Source of the DNA: Paraliomyxa sp041600735
GTDB lineage: Bacteria > Myxococcota_A > Polyangia > Nannocystales > Nannocystaceae
Direction of reading: 5' to 3'
DNA length: 17,543 nt
Assembly: GCA_041600735.1 (NCBI GenBank)
Contig: JBFIJN010000146.1
Location: 1-17,543 of the forward strand
The notes beneath the pieces are model-generated. The model was given only the letters and a program-made list of their open reading frames with translations. It ran no database searches and had not been told where the DNA came from. How positions within the stretch are numbered: the stretch's first letter is position 1; every line of letters starts with the position of its first letter. Of the stretch, positions 13,322-17,543 are shown piece after piece. The position numbers were made by a program, and so were the translations under genes.

Positions 13322-14058
13322 CGGGCGAGCCTCCGCTTGGCGCCGCGCCAGAACCCACTCAGCATGTAGAGCAGCGTGAACCCGAGCAGCGCGGTGCCGC
13401 CTGGCTCGTGCAGCGCGAGCATGGACAGGCCGCCGAGGATGAGACCGTAGAACACCAGCTGGAGCGTGCGGTTGGGGAAGCGCTTGTAGCTCGGCAGCGG
13501 CAGGCGGCTGACCATGAGCACGGCGCCGGTGATCATGGCGCTGGCCATGATCTCGGGGCGACGCAGCTCGGGGAGCTCGAGCTCGTGGCTCATCATCACG
13601 ATCGTCACGCAGAACATTGCGGCCACCGGGATCGGGAGCCCCTCGAACTCGTCGATGGGGGCGTCGCCGTGGGCCTTGGTGTTGAAGCGGGCCAGGCGTA
13701 CCGCACCGGCGGCCACGAACGCGAAGGCCACCAGCAGCCAGGGATCGAAGCCGCTGGGCAGGGTGGGCGAGAAGCTCCAGCGATACACCAGCCATGCGGG
13801 GGCCAGGCCGAAGCTCACGATGTCGGCGAGGCTGTCGAGCTCGGCGCCGAACGAGCTGCGCGCGCCCACCACCCGCGCTACGCGACCATCGATCATGTCG
13901 CAGAGCGAGGCGCCGATGAGCGCGACGCAGGCGGCGTAGGGGCGCTCGGTGGCCAGCGCGATCGACAGCAGACCGAAGAAGATCCCCGTCAGCGTGACCG
14001 ACGAGGGGATGGCGATCCGCCAGGGCGGGGGCTCGGAGGAAGCGGTCACGGTCGACAT
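13318..14058 (-). CDS. pssA: CDP-diacylglycerol--serine O-phosphatidyltransferase
   Basis: This 246-residue inner-membrane enzyme makes phosphatidylserine from CDP-diacylglycerol and L-serine, the first committed step to phosphatidylethanolamine. It contains the complete CDP-alcohol phosphotransferase motif: D54-x2-D57-G58-x2-A61-R62-x8-G71-x3-D75-x3-D79, seen as DMIDGRVARVVGARSSFG followed by AELDSLAD. The four Asp residues bind the metal and carry out catalysis. About six to eight hydrophobic segments flank the motif, and the segment VRLARFN after it is typical of PssA type II. The length fits the family. The gene starts 13 bases after the stop of the kinase-fusion gene and ends in a 4-base overlap with the lipoprotein gene, so the three probably form one operon. 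Confidence 0.93.
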   Translation of the reverse strand: MSTVTASSEPPPWRIAIPSSVTLTGIFFGLLSIALATERPYAACVALIGASLCDMIDGRVARVVGARSSFGAELDSLADIVSFGLAPAWLVYRWSFSPTLPSGFDPWLLVAFAFVAAGAVRLARFNTKAHGDAPIDEFEGLPIPVAAMFCVTIVMMSHELELPELRRPEIMASAMITGAVLMVSRLPLPSYKRFPNRTLQLVFYGLILGGLSMLALHEPGGTALLGFTLLYMLSGFWRGAKRRLAR

Positions 14059-14071
14059 GGCGAGCTTTGGG

Positions 14072-15661
14072 TCAAAGTCCAGGGGGCCACGTGCGTAGCT
14101 GTTCGCGCAGCACGATCAGGTTGTCCACCATCGGCCTGGAGGTATCTAACACGAGGTGCTCGTCGGCGGGTAGCTCGTCGATGGGTTCGAAGCGGGCCAG
14201 GAAGTCGTCGAAGATTGCGAGTCGACCGTCACTCACCGAAGCGTGTTTGGCTCGCTCGCGCAGGCGGGCACGGCAGACCTCGGGGGCCGCGCGACACTCG
14301 ACCAGCCGGAACGGAACACCGTGGCGAGCCGCGAGCTCGCGGGCACGAGCCCGCAGCGCACGGCTGCGAAACGAGGCCTCCACGATCACCGAGCGCCCCG
14401 AGGCGAGCACCACGCCGGCGCGACGGAACGCCTCGCCGTAGACTTCCTCGGTAAACCCGGGATCGTAGGCGCCCTGCCATGCGCCCTCGTGGACGGGCGC
14501 GGTCACCCGCAGGCCGAGCAGCTGCTTGCGGGTGCGATCGGCGTCGACGACCGGGGCCGAGAGCTCGAAGCTCAGCTGATCGGCCACCGTGCTCTTGCCG
14601 CTCGCGATCACCCCCGCCACCACGATCACGGCCGGATCGATCAGCGCGCGGCGCTCGGCGGCCAGCGCCAGCAAGAAGTGGTGGCGGGCCGAGGCCGCGG
14701 CGCGCTCGCGACGATCGTGATCGACGTCGGGTCCGCCGGCGACGAACGCCGCGATCTTGCCGCGCACGTAGGCGCGATAGCCCTCGTAGAAGTCGAGCAC
14801 CGCGTAGAGATCCTGGTCGCCGGCATGCAAGGCGTAGCGGGCCACGAGATACTCCGACGAGGCGACCTCGCCGTGCTCGCTGAGGTCCATGGCCAAGAAC
14901 GCGAGGTCGGCCGCGACGTCGGCGTAGCGAAAGCGATCGTTGAACTCGATGCAATCGATGATGGTGACCTCGCCGTCGTCGCCGAGATACACGTGCTCGA
15001 GCCGGAGATCGCCGTGGCCGTCGCGCACGCGGCCGGCCTCGATGCGCGCGGTGAAGCGATCTTCGTGCTGCTCGAGGAACGCGAGCTGGGCGTGCTCGAT
15101 CTCGTCGGCCTGCGCGACCTCGAGGTACTGGCCGATCGACGCGCGCGTCTGCGCGAAGTTCTCGCGCACGTTGAGCGCGATGGCCTCGCGCCGACCGTAC
15201 GCGGCCGTGACCGCGTCGCAGCGGGCCTCCGCGTGGAACTCGGCCAGGCGCCGCGCGATGCGATCGATGTCGTCGCGGTGCAGCCGGCCCTCGCCAAGGC
15301 GCACGTCGGCGCGATCGCGGTCGGGGAGCCGCTGCATGTGCACCGCCCAGTCCACCACCTCGCCCTCGCCGTCGGGCCCCTCGCCGCGACCATCGATCAC
15401 CAAGCGCCCCGTGGACTCGCGGCGGACGGCTCGCAGCCCGAGATACACGTGCGGCGCCAGGCGGCGATTGAGCGCGAGCTCGGCCTCGCACGCGGCCTTG
15501 CGCCGAGCCAGCGTGCTGAAGTCCAAGAACCCCAGCGAGACCGGCTTCTTCAGCTTCCACACCTCGCTGGGGCCCAGCAGCACCCATGAGATGTGGGTCT
15601 CCACGAGCGTGGTGTCGTCGTCGGGTGCGAGGTCGCGCAGAATGGCTTGACGATCGAGCAT
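14072..15661 (-). CDS. Fusion of an APH-like kinase domain and an AAA/P-loop kinase domain
   Basis: The 529-residue protein belongs to the two-domain family often annotated as bifunctional aminoglycoside phosphotransferase/ATP-binding protein (COG2187 plus COG0645). The N-terminal half begins with the family signature THISWVLLG...VWKLKKPVSLGFLDFSTL (22-51). It carries a kinase-like catalytic loop, HGDLRLEHV (216-224), and a metal-binding Asp in IIDCIEF (D236). The C-terminal half has a Walker A motif, G350-VIAS-GKST (K356), followed by VVDADRTRK (371-379), as in small-molecule kinases of the AAA_33 type. The substrate is unknown; antibiotic resistance should not be assumed. The start at 15661 fits the family; an ATG at 15679 would add six residues. 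It is first in the operon with pssA. The frame is open back to 17320, antisense to the next gene. Confidence 0.88.
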   Translation of the reverse strand: MLDRQAILRDLAPDDDTTLVETHISWVLLGPSEVWKLKKPVSLGFLDFSTLARRKAACEAELALNRRLAPHVYLGLRAVRRESTGRLVIDGRGEGPDGEGEVVDWAVHMQRLPDRDRADVRLGEGRLHRDDIDRIARRLAEFHAEARCDAVTAAYGRREAIALNVRENFAQTRASIGQYLEVAQADEIEHAQLAFLEQHEDRFTARIEAGRVRDGHGDLRLEHVYLGDDGEVTIIDCIEFNDRFRYADVAADLAFLAMDLSEHGEVASSEYLVARYALHAGDQDLYAVLDFYEGYRAYVRGKIAAFVAGGPDVDHDRRERAAASARHHFLLALAAERRALIDPAVIVVAGVIASGKSTVADQLSFELSAPVVDADRTRKQLLGLRVTAPVHEGAWQGAYDPGFTEEVYGEAFRRAGVVLASGRSVIVEASFRSRALRARARELAARHGVPFRLVECRAAPEVCRARLRERAKHASVSDGRLAIFDDFLARFEPIDELPADEHLVLDTSRPMVDNLIVLREQLRTWPPGL

Positions 15662-15707
15662 GGGGGGCACGGGCCGCATGATGCCGCTCGCGGCCCGCGG
15701 TGTACGG

Positions 15708-15743
15708 GCAAGCTCTGCGCGGGCTTGCTCACACCTCGCTTGC
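15708..15743. promoter_or_regulatory. GCAAGC/GCTTGC inverted and direct repeat cluster
   Basis: GCAAGC (15708-15713) and GCTTGC (15723-15728) form a perfect 6-bp dyad with a 9-base loop. A third copy, GCTTGC, lies at 15738-15743, 15 bases after the second. The cluster sits in the middle of the 114-bp spacer between divergent starts (15661 and 15776), where a regulator of both genes could bind. Confidence 0.4.
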
Positions 15744-15775
15744 ATCGCGCGCAGACGCCGACGGATGATGGGCGC

Positions 15776-17449
15776 ATGAATGCTCGTCGTTGGATTGGCG
15801 CCGGACTCTTGGCCCTGGGCTGCCAGGCTGCGCCCGGTGAAGAAGGCTCGGGCACCAACACGGCCACCACCACGGTCGGCCCCGTGACCCTGACCAGCAG
15901 CGGATCCGGCGAGGGCACGGCGAGCGCGGGCCCAGGAACCAGCAACGGAACCTCTGGCGCCGACACCACCGCGGGGTCGGAGTCCGGCTCGGACATCAAG
16001 TTCGACAACGCGAGACCCGGCGACTTCAACCTGCCGCCGGTCGACATGTGCACGGTCAACGACGACGGCAACGCCGTGGGCAACTGCCGCAAGCAGGCTC
16101 CAGCCGACAGCTTCGAACCGGTCGAGCAGTGGAGCTTCACCCCGCCGGGCGAGCCGCAGGGCTACGTGACCCCGCTGGTCGCCAACCTCACCGACGACGA
16201 CGGCAACGGCACGATCGATCTGTGCGACATCCCCGACGTGGTGCTGGTGGCCGGCGCCAACACGGGCCCGCCGGGCGCCGTGGGCCACATCTACGTGCTC
16301 GACGGCGCCACGGGAGCGCTGCACTTCATGATCCCCGATGCGGTGGCCGGCAACTTCACCCCCGCGCTCGGCGACATCGATGGCGATGGCTTGGTCGAGA
16401 TCGTCACCCTCACCCCGGGCGGGGCGTTCCAGGCCTTCGATCACGACGGCACCAAGAAGTGGGAGCTGCCCACCACCTGGGGCTCGGGCGACTTCGGGCA
16501 GCCGCTCGACTACTCGGCCGCGGCCGCGCTGGCCGACCTCGACAACGACGGCGACGTGGAGATCATCGCGGCCAACAAGATCGTCGATCACCTGGGGGCC
16601 AGCGTGCTCACGCTGGCGCAGCTCTCGGGCAACTGGTCGGCCACCGTGCCCGCCGATCTCGACGACGACGGCGATCTCGAGGTCGTGCTGGGCAACTCCG
16701 CGTTCCACCACGACGGCACGCTGTTGTGGAGCACCGGGCTCGAGCGCGGCTACCCCCAGGTGGCCGACCTCGACGGCGACGGGCGCCCCGAGGTGCTGCT
16801 CACCAACAATCAAGGGCTCTCGCTGATCGAGCACGACGGCGTGGTGACCTACTCGAATCTGCGCCCCACGGGCGCCCCGGTGGGCTTCACCACGTGGCTG
16901 CGCCCGGCCACGATCCACGACTTCGACGGCGACGGCGTGGCCGAGTACGCGTCGAGCTCGGCCAACACCTATACCGTGTACGAGGCCGACGCCACGATCG
17001 TGTGGAGCGCCCCGGTGCAAGACTCGTCGGGGATCGCCGCCGGCACTGCGTTCGATTTCCTCGGGGATGGGATCGCCGAGGCCATGTACGCCGACGAGGT
17101 CGCGATGTACGTGTTCGATGGCAACGGCAGCGTGCTGCTGCAGGTGCCGCGCGGCAGCGGCACGCTCAGCGAGTACCCCGTGGTCGTCGACGTGGACAAC
17201 GACGGCTCCTCCGAGATCCTGTTCGTGAGCAACTCCAACGCGCCCACGCTGCAGGTCACGGCCGACATCCAAGATCGCTGGATTCAGTCGCGACGGATCT
17301 GGAACCAGCACGCGTATCACGTGACCAACGTGCGCGAGGACGGCACCATCCCGCAGTTCGAGCCGCCGAGCTGGGAGGCGCTCAACACGTTCCGCACCAA
17401 TGCGCAGATCGAGGGCGGAGGCCTGTGCGTGCCGCCACCGCCGGGCTAG
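15776..17449 (+). CDS. FG-GAP/VCBS repeat surface lipoprotein
   Basis: The 557-residue product has a clean lipoprotein signal with ALGC (Cys16), then a Ser/Thr/Gly-rich linker (about 20-72). Residues 135-490 carry seven to eight FG-GAP-type blades with Ca-binding DxDxDG loops: DDDGNGTID (140-148), DIDGDGLVE (200), DLDNDGDVE (254), DLDDDGDLE (294), DLDGDGRPE (331), DFDGDGVAE (382), DFLGDGIAE (427) and DVDNDGSSE (472). This fits a seven-bladed integrin-alpha-like propeller. The end, RRIWNQHAYHVTNVREDG, is a conserved block I know from other bacterial FG-GAP proteins. It is probably an outer-membrane, surface-exposed lipoprotein with an adhesion or polymer-binding role, unproven. The ATG at 15776 is preferred because it begins the signal; upstream codons are antisense to the kinase gene. 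Confidence 0.87.
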   Translation: MNARRWIGAGLLALGCQAAPGEEGSGTNTATTTVGPVTLTSSGSGEGTASAGPGTSNGTSGADTTAGSESGSDIKFDNARPGDFNLPPVDMCTVNDDGNAVGNCRKQAPADSFEPVEQWSFTPPGEPQGYVTPLVANLTDDDGNGTIDLCDIPDVVLVAGANTGPPGAVGHIYVLDGATGALHFMIPDAVAGNFTPALGDIDGDGLVEIVTLTPGGAFQAFDHDGTKKWELPTTWGSGDFGQPLDYSAAAALADLDNDGDVEIIAANKIVDHLGASVLTLAQLSGNWSATVPADLDDDGDLEVVLGNSAFHHDGTLLWSTGLERGYPQVADLDGDGRPEVLLTNNQGLSLIEHDGVVTYSNLRPTGAPVGFTTWLRPATIHDFDGDGVAEYASSSANTYTVYEADATIVWSAPVQDSSGIAAGTAFDFLGDGIAEAMYADEVAMYVFDGNGSVLLQVPRGSGTLSEYPVVVDVDNDGSSEILFVSNSNAPTLQVTADIQDRWIQSRRIWNQHAYHVTNVREDGTIPQFEPPSWEALNTFRTNAQIEGGGLCVPPPPG

Positions 17450-17543
17450 GGGGTGTCCCTCATTGCCGGGTGAGTGGGGAACGCCGTCAGCGGGCCGCAG
17501 GGCAAGGCGCGAGGAGGGAGTTTGTCGGGTACAAGTGACGGAC
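17450..17543. repeat. Probable edge of a dispersed intergenic repeat
   Basis: The last 94 bases contain no gene and no clear terminator. The composition changes: purine-rich blocks such as AAGGCGCGAGGAGGGAG (17503-17519), then GTCGGGTACAAGTGACGGAC up to the edge. GGGTGAGTGGGGAAC (17468-17482) and GGGTACAAGTGACGGAC (17527-17543) are imperfectly alike, suggesting a unit about 60 bases long. It resembles short repeats I have seen between genes in myxobacteria, but this needs a genome-wide search. Confidence 0.35.

Noticed and set aside
12491..13795. A longer N-terminus for the lipoprotein gene, starting at 13795
   Set aside because: The extra 158 residues overlap pssA in another frame and are Arg/Pro/His-rich. 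The ATG overlapping the pssA stop gives a proper signal peptide.
14072..15661. Aminoglycoside resistance gene
   Set aside because: The APH-like fold is shared with many kinases. The conserved THISWVLLG signature and the P-loop half identify a housekeeping-type family of unknown substrate.
14072..17320. A minus-strand frame open for more than 1000 codons, extending the kinase gene back to 17320
   Set aside because: The part beyond 15661 is exactly antisense to the FG-GAP lipoprotein, has His/Val/Gly/Ala/Arg-biased content typical of GC-rich shadow frames, and lacks any domain signature.

Overview
The window is very GC-rich, and third codon positions are almost all G or C. It is dense in secreted lipoproteins with Ser/Thr/Gly/Asp-rich linkers, FG-GAP and beta-propeller proteins, a membrane subtilase and a CdnL-type CarD regulator. 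This combination suggests a myxobacterium (phylum Myxococcota), most likely of the Nannocystis/Enhygromyxa/Plesiocystis group. That placement is inferred from protein style and was not tested by a search.

Layout. A lipoprotein gene on the minus strand is cut by the left edge (1-404). A 303-bp spacer with promoter-like elements follows. Then come cdnL (708-1205) and, 8 bp later, a PQQ-type beta-propeller lipoprotein (1214-2797). Convergent to these is a minus-strand pair: a membrane-anchored M20 metallopeptidase (4418-5923) followed by a large lipoprotein (2812-4323). Divergent from the peptidase is a small Cys-rich protein with one membrane segment (5986-6615). A short tandem repeat and an inverted repeat separate it from a convergent unknown gene (6673-7359). 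Next are a tRNA-Arg(TCG) with a promoter candidate and a T-tract terminator (7599-7675), and a two-domain maleylacetate-reductase/hydrolase fusion (7728-9494), all on the minus strand.

A 173-bp divergent spacer with a clear dyad leads to a plus-strand pair: a subtilisin-family protease with about five C-terminal membrane helices (9668-11578), and a TPR protein whose GTG start overlaps the protease stop (11575-12513). Facing these is a tight minus-strand operon: an APH-like/AAA kinase fusion (14072-15661), pssA (13318-14058) and a lipoprotein (12491-13321). Its last two genes overlap at ATGA. Divergent from that operon is an FG-GAP repeat lipoprotein (15776-17449). The final 94 bases look like the edge of a dispersed intergenic repeat.

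The window is mostly ordinary chromosome: transcription control (CdnL), phospholipid synthesis (PssA), translation (tRNA) and a large cell-envelope output. The most unusual item is the fusion at 7728-9494. Its hydrolase half keeps the phospholipase/carboxylesterase fold signature but lacks the nucleophilic Ser and the catalytic His. Other points of interest are the Cys-rich domain joined to a membrane segment, the poly-Asp membrane subtilase coupled to a TPR protein, and several well-placed dyads and direct repeats that may be operators. I did not find a CRISPR array, an insertion sequence, a prophage, a recognisable defence system or a biosynthetic gene cluster.
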